DNA of 64,000 nucleotides, taken from assembly GCF_000003815.2 (NCBI RefSeq), contig NC_049991.1:4458195-4522194 (forward strand), in the 5' to 3' direction. The notes under the pieces were generated by a model. The model was not told the DNA's origin. It saw nothing but the letters and a program-made list of their open reading frames with translations, and made no database searches. This stretch comes from Branchiostoma floridae. Taxonomy: Eukaryota; Chordata; Leptocardii; Amphioxiformes; Branchiostomatidae. Made by a program: the position numbers and the translations under genes. Positions 44,070-56,000 of the stretch are shown in pieces. Positions within the stretch are counted from its first letter, which is position 1. Each line of letters opens with the position of its first letter.

Positions 44070-47000
44070 CTGGAATTGCAGGCAGTAGAGGGATGAGAAA
44101 ACTACATGAGACCACAGCAAATTTTATGGATGACATCCTTTGCAAACTACGATTGTAGATATAGGCAGATAGGGCAGATATATATAGGCGCCACTATTGT
44201 AGGGGAGTCCAGGAGCATCCTTCCATGGTGCAGAATTTACGAGAATTTTAAGTTAAAATGGTACATTCTAAGGCATCCTGAGGGGCAAAATTACTGTGAG
44301 AGTACTAGTGGTATCCCTGATCAATCAGAATTCCATACTTGTCCGAGGATCTGCTCCCCAATGTGGGGACATTTAGTGCGTCCAATGTCTTGTTATTTTA
44401 AGAAAAGCTCGTCCAAATGGCACCTGGACGCATGCATGGCTAACAGCCTGCTACATTGTAATACACAACAGATCTTTCAAGCGGGGAAGTTTTGTTTAGG
44501 CGTGAACCTGTACCTAAACTGGTACGTAATGTTATGTTTAGGTACGCAGCCCTAACACAAGTCTTAACAGGGCCTAAAGACCCTACCTGGAACATAAGGC
44601 AGTCCTCCTGCCTCTCAGTATACATGGACATGAGTTTGTAGTTGTTGTCCTTCACCACGTCCACCTTGTACCCCAGCAGCACTTAGTAACAGGCCTAATG
44701 CCCTAGTCTTAACATGACCTAAAGGCTTGGATCTGAAGACCCTACCTGGAACATTAGACAGTCCTCCTGCCTCTCGGCATACATGGACATGAGTTTGTAG
44801 TTGTTGTCCTTCACCACGTCCACCTTGTACCCCAGCAGCACTTAGTAACAGGCCTAATGCCCTAGTCTTAACATGACCTAAAGGCTTGGATCTGAAGACC
44901 CTACCTGGAACATTAGACAGTCCTCCTGCCTCTCGGCATACATGGACATGAGTTTGTAGTTGTTGTCCTTCACTACGTCCACCTTGTACCCCAGCAGCAC
45001 TTAGTAACAGGCCTAATGCCCTAGTCTTAACATGACCTAAAGGCTTGGATCTGAAGACCCTACCTGGAACATTAGACAGTCCTCCTGCCTCTCGGCATAC
45101 ATGGACATGAGTTTGTAGTTGTTGTCCTTCACTACGTCCACCTTGTACCCCAGCAGCACTTAGTAACAGGCCTAATGCACAAGTCTTAACAACTGGCCTA
45201 AAGACTTGGATCTAAAGACCTTACCTGGAACATAAGGCAGTCCTCCTGCCTCTCGGCATACATGGACATGAGTTTGTAGTTGTTGTCCTTCACCACGTCC
45301 ACCTTGTACCCCAGCAGCATGTAGCAGGCCTGGCGGAACTCGTGGATCTTCTGTTGAAACACCTCCTTAAGACGGGTGTTCTTCGTCTCAGCTGTCGTCA
45401 ACTGCTTCTTAAGATCTGGGGCAATAAAAAGTGAATTAGTACTTCTCAAGATCTGGGGCAATTAAAAGTGCATTTTCATGTTTCCCCTAAGGAAAATATA
45501 CCATTTTCACTTGTGCATTCTTCCTTACTTGTTTTTTCTTTGTTTCTTCTTTTTCTGTCATTTTTGGCAACGCTTCTGGGGAGAGTCTAGTTTTTGGTAA
45601 CACCTCTGTGGCAAGACTAAATGATATACAGTAGAAGCCATTTAATGGCACAATGGATTAAAGCACACATCTGTTAATTGCTTTGAATACCAAAATCCCA
45701 AACCACTGTGGTCCAGCTGGATAACTTGTCATTATTACACCACCCGGATAATTGCAAGAAATACAGTCTGGCAAAGCGGGTGTACAATCAAACGGCTTCT
45801 GCAGTAGTATTGTGTGCAAGTAGCTTGACAGAAATCAAATCACTTGGAGGGAAATACTGTATCCTGATTTTTTTTTTTGAAATGTCGCATTTCTAGTCTT
45901 CAAGTTGCAGTACGTTTAGGTTGGTTACAGTTTTTGAAAATACTGATGTTAATTACAAAGTAGGAAGAAAATGGAGTTCTCGCAGTGGTCTTAATTTTCC
46001 ATTTGAAACAAGAGGTAGTGAGAATGAAAACAAAGACAAACAAACTTTGCAGTGGTTATAGGTTTGAGGTGAAGAGCTCACTGCAAAAATAGAAGAAAAA
46101 ATCATTCAACCTTCCATTTCCTTGCTGGAGGGAGTCTGCAGTATGCTGGCCGTCACGTCGGCGGCGACCCCTTCCTCTGCCGCTCTTAGTCGCTGCCGAA
46201 GTTTCTCGCACTCTTCGCGTAGTTTCTCCAGCTCCTCCTGTCTGTGCTGTCTGCGGAGCGCCGTAGGGTTCAGCCCAAAGTGCACAACTTTTGTCTTGGT
46301 GGGGTCAAAGTCTCCCTAGAAGAATGAAGAACAGATTCATAAAATTATATTACACAAAATTATCAAGATTATCTTTTTGCCGGTGCGAGAGAAGCCGTTC
46401 GTTCAACCGTTCAACGGTTTGGTTTGCATGGATGCATGCATGGATCGGTGAATTTAACCAAACTTTTCTTATAGCCCTTCTATACGCACGATTACGCAAT
46501 GGAGTTAGCGTGGCCGAGCGGTCTACGCGCTGGGTGGATATAGGGATTCGCTTTTGCAGCCGTGGATCGTGGGTTCGAACCCCACTTGTAACAATTTTTT
46601 TCTTTGTTAGACTACTCTCATGTAGTGTTTTTTTTAATAGAAGAAAGACCAATTCAGTAATTTGATGTTTAAAAACTCTTTTTTCGTGTGATTTTGTTTA
46701 ACATCCAGGCTTTTTCCAAAATACGCACCGGCCAGCTTTTTTCAGAAGCTTTCTTGTTTCAGAAGCTTTCTTGCTTAATATAGAATATTCAACACTAGGG
46801 ATGGGTACCGGTACAGAAAATTCAAGTCCAGATCTGGTTCAGATCCAAAGAATCAGGTCCCGGTCCGGACCTAATTCAGTATGTCAATGGACAATACTCG
46901 GAACAATGGTCAATTCCGCTACAAAGAAATCTGTTTGATTTGGGGCCGTTTCAAAAAAAGATTTCAACCATGATACTAAAAACTGCAGAAAGCAGCTGCC

Positions 47001-50000
47001 AAGATCTTGAAGACTGCAATCAAGAATGTAGACTAATGTCATAGAATGCCTGGGTCAGTTCCAAGGCAAAAGAAGATGTGTAAGAACAAAAATGAAGAAT
47101 CTATCATTCGACATACAATACTCTGTGCGTGCAGTCATTTCTTCAGCCTTTCTAACCACTTAGCTTTCATAAGGAAGGCAACTTTTCTTTTCATGCCAAA
47201 TCTTTGCAAGCTCTCATCAGTTTTGGGGTTCCCAGAGGTAGGATGTCATCCATGTAATCAAATCAACATGGCCTAATAAACAGTAACTGTTTACAAAATT
47301 AGAGGCCCTCACTTGTTTGAACCATAGACCACATATTCTAGTAGAGACTAGAATAAGCTGCAGTTATTGTCCAAACCTGTAGGTGTCTCTGCTCCACACG
47401 GGCCTCCAGGATTTCCTTTTCCTCCAGAAGCTTCTGCCGATCCTCCTCCAGGTCTTCCACCTTCTTCCTGAGTGTGGTGACTTCCTGGCTGCTGATGGGG
47501 TTAGGGGCTGGGGATGGGGTTTGTGTCTTCAGCTGAGACAACTCTGATTCAAGCTACATGTACATTTGTAACAAAAAACAAGGAAACTTCTATGTAGAAG
47601 ACTACTCAAACTCGCGTCAGTACTCCCAAGCCAGGGGTACTAAGCACTACACCACGAGTGCTTAAACCTGTGATTTCTAAACTCCTCAGTGTCTGTCTAC
47701 AGGCCTGTACTGCTATTCGTGCTGGACATTCAACCTGTTTCTGATAAATTTGAGACCCGCTTATAAGTCCGCAACTATCACGATATAGTAATGATTGAAC
47801 ATTTATTTGTACTTATTGTAATTTAATGTGTTTGTTTTCCTATTTGATTGGAAATCTCAGCACAATTTATTGTGTACTACAAGGCCGATTTTATACATGT
47901 TTTGTCAATAAACTAATTATTGCTACTACTCTGTGAAATATTTCTACTTTTTGTAAATCTCTTGTTTAGTACAATTTTTTACCGATTCTGTCAAGTGTAT
48001 TTTTCCATTGGCTCTCATACATACATAGTGACTTTCATAAGCCAACGTACATTCATATAGCCGGATATTGAAGACAAGAAATGGCATAACCTATTCTGGG
48101 ATCTTTGACCTAACTTCCTGTAAGAGTTGTGGTGCCTAGCATGTGGAAACCAGTCACACTACTGTAATCAAATAACTGCATTCCACAACAGCAAAAACGA
48201 CAACAACAAAAACAAACTTTGTACACAGAGATTACAGAGTTAGGCCAGCTCAATTCAATAGATATTTTCACAAAAAGACAGGGTTTGATAAACAAGAATT
48301 TTTCTGCATTAGTCACAATGCTTTTATTTTGTTCAAACCCTGTGAGACTAGCCCTAAACATGGCTAAAGGGTATCGTAATAAAGGAAGGAGAGACCTAGA
48401 AATTGCCAAGAAAACCACAATACATAGTTGCACCACTTACCCTGTGTGCTTTTATTCTTTCTTCACTAGCCTGTGCATTCAGTCTTTGCAAATCTTCCTA
48501 CAAATAGCAAGAAAACATGAGCTGTCATTACTGCAACATCCTAGAGCAATAAAACAGCAGCATCTGTGTGGTGTAATGGTACAGTGTTTGGCCCAGAGGT
48601 CCGTAGAGGTCCTGGGTTTGAATCCCCTGACATGACCCGTTGACACTGTAAGCTTGAGAAAGGCACTTGATATGAATTTATTTATAAATTTCCTCACTTT
48701 ACTAATTTAAAGGAGGAAATGAGTATCCAACTGTGTGTGTGTTAGGGACAACCTTCAGGTATACAAAATGTGACACTTTCATTTTTTTGTCTTCCAAGAC
48801 TAAGGAAAAGCCACTGGTTTGGGATAGTAAAATAAAAAGAACAAAAAAACTAGGATGGTGTGTGTTAGGAAGGACATGAAAGTATGCGGACTAACAGGGG
48901 TCGACCCACTGCACAGAGCCGCATGGAAGCGGGGTGTGAAGACTACCTGACTGCTGCCTACCCCTGCGTTAGGGATCCCAGCAGCAGTATAATCAAACAA
49001 CGGATAGTGAGTGAGTGAGTGACACCATTGCTGAAATCTAGTACAAGATAAAACATGATCGTACCTCTAAAGATGTCATGTGTCTCTGATACCGTTGGGC
49101 AGACTCTTCGCTGTCCTGTAACCGCTGTAGCAGGCCGTCATCGGAGCTCGCTCGCGTAACCTCGCTCTCGTAAGACTCCAGGATGTTGCGGATACTGTCA
49201 CGGTCCTGGGAAGAATGTCATCAGATTAAATCATAAATAATAACTGTTATATTCCATTGTAGCTATATACTGATACTATGTACGCTATCTTACACCATGT
49301 ATATGTTTGGGTTTTTTATGTGTAGAATATAGTTATTGACAAGTATCCAATCCTTGTGAAATTCCCTTTGTATTGTCTGTTTTTGTCAGCAGAGCTAGCC
49401 CTTTGTAATAGCCACAGGCTAGTTGTGCAGCCCTGGCTGTGCGTGCTGAACAGCCAAACCAATGAATAAATTAAACAAATCATACATTAACGGTGCAAGA
49501 TGGACTGGATTTGAGTTACAAACTAGAAATAATGGTTTTCCTCAATTCACCAAGATTTTATGTATCAGACAAAACTCAACAAGATGGTCTTGTACCTGAA
49601 GATATACCCACTCAAGCAGACCCCAGTTATTTTGCTTCAGAATACTTTGCTGAAAGAAATGGTCACTACACTCGTGGGTGTGCAGCCTACAATTGAAACC
49701 TAAAAGTAACTGGGTGCACCCTCTTAATGCATTTAAGCTGCTTCCTGATGTAAAAAGGCATTATATCCAATGCGAACAATGTATTCAATAATCAATAATT
49801 AGATACAGTCGTTATTGATCTGATACCAATCATTGTTTTTGTCCCAAGACCAAGAGAACAAAAACAGCTACATATAGAAAACAATTGAGTGTTATAACCC
49901 CATACATACTAAAAAAATTTACCTTTGTGACTAATAGCAGCCTTCGTTGCAACTTTTTGATGAGATCTGCCTGCTGATTGGTCTTCTCAGTGGAGGCGAA

Positions 50001-53000
50001 CAACTGAGATTCGACCTCTCGTAGTCGGCTGGCTGCTGCCTTTTGCCCCGCTTCGCTTTCACGGGCGCTATAGAAACAACAACACGCAAGTCATCAAATC
50101 ATAACAGTTACTACAAATTTAGAAAGATCTAATAAACAAAGTTATGACTAGAAAGGCAACATTTTTATAAAAAATGCAGAATGCTTTCCCCATAGCTTTT
50201 TGCGAAGCTACTCACACATAATACTATACCATTGGGCTCTCCTATAGTATTGTGTATGAAGGAAAAACTACAACTTATTAATGAACATGATGAAATAATT
50301 ACATACTATACAATTATACCATACCATGGGGTTTGCCTTATAGTATTATGTTCATCCAAAAAATATTGTCATTGCCTGACAAGAACCTCAATCTCACATA
50401 GGAACTAAATGTATAATACAAGTCAGGGTTCGAAATACACATACTTAACTTGCAATTTGCACATAATTTTCGATATTTGCACGTAGAAATATTCTGAACT
50501 TGCAATCTTGCATGTTGAAAATACCTGGCCTATAGTAAAAATACTGAGGGATTAGACACCAAACTCTTAGACAGAACGACACATGGACGTCTGTCTTTTT
50601 CCGTCCTTGTGGTTTTTGCTGGTAACTTTCTCTGGTAGCTTCACTAGATGTAATCAAAATTCACCAATTCAAACTAGTGATCCTCAATGCGATTGCCGCC
50701 TAGTTGTATATTGCATGTAAATTTTTCAAATTGCACGTAAAATTTTTGCCAACTTGCAATTTTGCATGTAGCAAAAAAAAAGTATTTCGATCCCTGCAAG
50801 TACTTTTGTCAGAATTTCGATACCTGGAAGTCAGCTGGCCAGTTTTTTCTGTCAAAAGCGCCTCCTTTCTTTGCAGTTCAGCGATCCACTTGGCTATCTC
50901 AGCAGGCGACCTACAAAGGAACACATCATCAATAACTAAACAGCCAACCACCATATTTGGTAACATAAAGAAGAATATAACCATATTTGGAGCCCTGAAG
51001 CTGCATATACAGCCATATTTGGTGTTTCTCTGACATTCATATGTGGAAACATGGAGAAAGTATTGACCATATTTGGTCATGCAAAAAGAGGGGGGCCATA
51101 TTTGGAATCCTGAAGAATCCTACAGTCACATTCTGTACTTCAAGAGGCATATTTGGAGCCCTGAAACTGCCTTTAGCCATTTTTGGTGTTACTCTGACAG
51201 CCATATTTACTCATTTTTACAGCCATCCTGGAGAATCCTACAGCACATCTTTTTTTTTACTTTGACACCCATATTTGGAAACATGGAAGAACCGCATGAC
51301 CGTAATTTTGGGAGTATTTGGAACCTTACAAAACATGTGACCATATTTGGAATGATAGAGTACCTTGGGGTCTGACCTCCACTGGGGTCAATACCCTCCC
51401 ACTGCTTCAGCCTTGCTCGCAGATCCTACCAAAAAAAAACACAACAAAGTCCAGATGTCTTAAAATTCGAAAGGAATGACAACACAGTGACAAGCATATA
51501 TTGGTTGTTTCTTGAAGTCCTTACCGCACCAGATGGTGCATAGGGCAATACCAATCTCCGTTTCTGTGGCCCTGGGCCAGACAACCTTTGTGCAATCACT
51601 ACAGCAGGGGGCTAGTTCACTGGTAGTGGTGTGTGTGTTCTGAGCTACAATAATCTTTCCCAAATGCTGAGTGCTAAGCAGGGAAAGCAGTACCATTTGT
51701 AAAGTCTATTGTATGACTCAGCTGTGGATCTAACTTACAACCTCAGGGTTGGACAAGTCCACTAGCCATATTGTCCCGGGCAAGTGAAAGTGCTGTTTGG
51801 GCAAGTGCATGACCTACCCCACTTGCCCGATCGGGCAAATAAGATTTTTCCATTGAGTGAGATTTTATACTTGTTACCTTCTACAGTCATAACATCAAGA
51901 AATGGTCAACATTGACAAATAAAGGCAACAATAAGAATTCCATTGCTGAAAGTGACAATGCATATAAAAGTGACCGTCATTTGAATTTTGGGCGAGTGAA
52001 AAGTTGGTTCGGGCAAGTAAATTTTTTATGTGCTTGCCCGATAGGACAAGTGAATTTTAGAAAACTTGTCCAACCCTGAACCTACTGAATGCAAGGCAAA
52101 CATTGTTACCACTTGGCCATTGCACCGGTAATTCAAGAATTTTTTAAGAAAAAAAGAGAAGAGAGAAGAAAGTGCCTGACCTCAACTTCCTTGATGAGTT
52201 GCAGGTTGCTGTGTTCAGCTCGCCCGTACTTCGTCTCAAGACTCAGAAGTTTCTCCTTTAACAGCTGGTTGTTCTCACTTGTCTCTCTAGAAAATCAAAG
52301 ACATGTTGAAAGAAAAAGTCAATATTCTCAGCAGCTATAGCAGCATAGCTAAAGAATTGTGCAAATTTGTCTACAAGCATCAAATCTAACACTCATGTAG
52401 TTGAATATATTATGAACAAGTATAGATAAGGAGGCATCTCAGTTTCCACACAGAACTCATTTTATGGCAATTTTTTGACATTATCAGAACAAAAATGTAT
52501 ATTTCAAGCTCCTGTACCCAGGTATTTAAACCAAATGACATACAATTTTATGTGGATGTAGCTTTGACATATGCACAGAGGCCTTTTTTCATGCCTTTTG
52601 CATGCACTTCTTCAAAATGTTCATAAAATAGTATCTTACAAACTGATAAGGTGTTTGCAACCCATTCCGATGTTCCTGCAGAGGCTTTCAGCTACTACTT
52701 AGAGTTCATCGCAAAACAAGGCTCATGGAGCCACTGAAGCGTTTTGGGTTACAATACTGTATTGTGAAGAAAGATGTCTGTTAACCCTTGACTTAAACAG
52801 TTTCAGATTGTACCCATGGGGAAGCAAGTCAGTGGAACTGGAAGCATATTCCATAGTGATGTTGTTCTAGGAAAAAAGCTCTGAGTGTGGAACTTCCTCC
52901 TGTTAGGAGGATTGTGGAGGAAAAAAGGATGATTTGCTTCCGCCTGTTCCTACACAATTAGTGATTTGCCTCTCTGCATTATTCTGTACCTGTAGAACTT

Positions 53001-56000
53001 GTTCTGTTCCAGCAGTTTCTTGTTCTCCTTCTCCAGCTGTTCGTACCTGGCCAGTCGTGTCTTCATCAGTTTGGCCATCGCAGCTGACTCCTGCACCTGG
53101 CTCAGCTGTAGCTCAAGTTCCTGGAAAAAATGAAAGCACATGAAATTAAAACACCACCTGTTCTCTTGTGGCTATTATAATTTTACATATGTTTATACCC
53201 TATGTTTAGTCACTTAAGCCTAGTCCTGTTTTCATGTAGCTGTTTGAGGTACACATTCACCTGCCACCTCTCAATACAGCTGCACCTTCACCTGCCCTCT
53301 CCTTACACAGCTGCACCTGCCCTTTCCCTGAACAGCTGCACTTACACCTGCCCCCTCACAACACAGCTTCGCCACACCTGCCCTCTCCTCAGTCCATAAT
53401 TGTAACTGCTCCTTGCCCACACAGCTGTACTTGCACCTGCCTTCTCTTCATATAACTGCACCTGCTCCCTAACCACACAATCCACAGCTGTAGTTGCACC
53501 TGCCTTCTCTTCATATAACTGCACCTGCTCCTTAACCACACAATACACAGCTGTAGTTGCACCTGCCTTCTCCACACATAACAGCACCTGCTCCTTAACC
53601 ACACAATACACAGCTGCACCTGCACCTGACCCCTCCGAAGACAGCTGCACCTGCCCTCTTCCAACACAGCTGTACCTGCACCTGCTCTCTCCCCACATAC
53701 TAGTAACTGCACTTGCTCCCTGCCCACACAGCTGTACTTACACCTGCCTTCTCCACACATAACAGCACCTACATGCTGCCCATACAGCTGCAGCTGCACA
53801 CCCCCCCTCCCCACCTGCCTTACCTTGACCTTGTGTTCAGCTGTCACAGCCCTGATCCTGTCCTCCTGCAGCTGCTGCACCTGCTCCAGCCGCGCCTGCG
53901 CCTGTCCCCGGTGATGCTGCACCTGTTGCTGTGCCTCTGCCAGCTCACTGTCACTCATCTCTAGTTCTGCTTCAAGTCTTAGTTTGGGAGAAAGAACATG
54001 ATTGTGTCATTGGATGTCTGACTTGTGACAAACCATTTCATTGGTCCACAGCCATGTATGGTTCATCAATATCTATTTCATCCTATGTTTAGCTGTCACT
54101 AGTCTAGTCCTATTTCTTGTATCGTAGCTGATTTGCACCTGTTTCAGCTGCACATTCACCTGCATTCTCTTCACACAGCTGCACACACACCTGTCTTCTA
54201 GTGCCTACTACACTGCCATGCCATCTGTCTATTTATATCTATCTACTTCTTTATGAATCGTTAGGGAGGTCCCTAGAGTTTATCTTATTAACTGTACTTC
54301 TGGAGTACTCATTTAATACACATAAAAAGTATAATTCTGAATAAAAAGTTTCTCAAACTCACCTTTTGACCTGGTTGCGTAAGCTGGATATCTGGCTTCT
54401 GGACCCTTCCCTCAGCTGTGAACACAAGTAACAACATCGCTTATTTTGATAAAGATACATGTACATGTATATGCAAAGTTGGACAAGCGGATACACAAGA
54501 AATTAAGTCTTTTTTTTTCAAAATCTGCAAATAAAAAGGTTGCCTTCATTATAAAATAGAAGTGGTCAGGAAGGTTATTACAAATGGCTTAACACACAGT
54601 ATCACAGTATACCAGTGGGAGTACGGAACAATAGGTTCTTCAATTTTGGTCTTTCACATCTTCTTTAAAATTTTTACTTTGGAATCATCTTTTGATTGGC
54701 AGCTTTTTAAAGACATCATTATCCTATTTTCCATAAATTTTTGCAACTTACAGCAGAATGTTTCCTCTTTTTGAAGCTGCTTTGTATGATTTACTAGCCT
54801 NNNNNNNNNNNNNNNNNNNNNNNNNNNNNNNNNNNNNNNNNNNNNNNNNNNNNNNNNNNNNNNNNNNNNNNNNNNNNNNNNNNNNNNNNNNNNNNNNNNN
54901 ATTGGAACGATCGGTCCTTACCTCACTAATTCGGGAAAGATAGAAGTAGTGTTCCGTTCGATTACGAACTGTAAACATGATTCTGTGTGTTCGATTTCCA
55001 CCTTGGTGGTGCTTTGCGAAGGGGGCTTGGAGCCAACAGCCAATCAGAAATCGCGCACATAAAGGGTGCGAATATTCAAATGCCGATCGTTCCAATGCTA
55101 ACGAATGCCAGACGTACTGGCAGGAGCAGAGCGACCAACGCACAGTACGGCTGGATTCCAGGCTATGATTTACTGCATGGTTTAATTTCTTTTTGAAACT
55201 GAAGAAAATTGATGTGTGCACTGATGTTATACATATAATTGAATCAATTTAGGCTAACTTGGTGGCCTAAAAAGCAAGCATTTAAAAGGCTGTTTCCTGT
55301 CTATCTTTATGTTCTAAAAAGTCCACCCCTCCCACATAATGGTACATCCCACCTCCTCTAACTCTGCTTGGATGTGCAGCTTCTCCCGTTGCAATCCCAT
55401 GATCCTCTTCTCCGACTGGGTCTTAATCGTTGTCAGTTTTTTCCGCTCTTCTGCGAGCTCTTCTTTCGCTTGTTTCTCCTCCCTCTCCAGGAACTCCAGT
55501 TTGTGCCGGAGGTCGTTAACCTGTTCTAGGTCACGCTGAATTTGCGAGAGATGAAAAAAGGGACTTTCAAAACCTGGTTGTTATATACAGTAGAAGTCAG
55601 TTAATTGCACACTGGATAACTGCACACTTCTGTTAATTGTACGGAATCCCAAAGTCCCGTAGCGATGCGGTCCAGTTGAATAACTCGAGAGGCAATCTAG
55701 CCAATCTAGGTGATGAAACAGTGTAATAGTTCAGCTAACATGATACAAATGCATAGTCCAGTGGTTATATAAATGGAGACTAATAAAGGGTTAATGCCCC
55801 GCCCCGAGGTGTATATGGTGAGATAATCCCTGNNNNNNNNNNNNNNNNNNNNNNNNNNNNNNNNNNNNNNNNNNNNNNNNNNNNNNNNNNNNNNNNNNNN
55901 NNNNNNNNNNNNNNNNNNNNNNNNNNNNNNNNCACCATATACACCGAGGAAAAGGCGGGGCATTAACGTTATTATCATATAGCCTATTCAACTGACACAT

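Larger units (their letters stand above)
44587..45224 (-). repeat. 159-bp x 4 tandem repeat containing partial exon 15 copies
   Basis: The four donors fall at exact 159-bp steps (exon edges 44587, 44746, 44905, 45064), and the true exon 15 edge follows after 161 bp. Each unit is the last 95 nt of exon 15 plus 64 nt of intron. Confidence 0.97.

Noticed and set aside
46350-46652. 100-codon minus-strand ORF
   Set aside because: Overlaps the tRNA-Leu-like sequence and a T-rich flank; the peptide mirrors the tRNA T arm (VRTHDPRL is typical of antisense tRNA translations).
51364-51380. Alternative donor gtcaga for MAD1L1 exon 8
   Set aside because: Using it would end the exon in phase 1 and break the join to exon 9. 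The downstream donor gtactc gives phase 2 and continuous similarity to MAD1.
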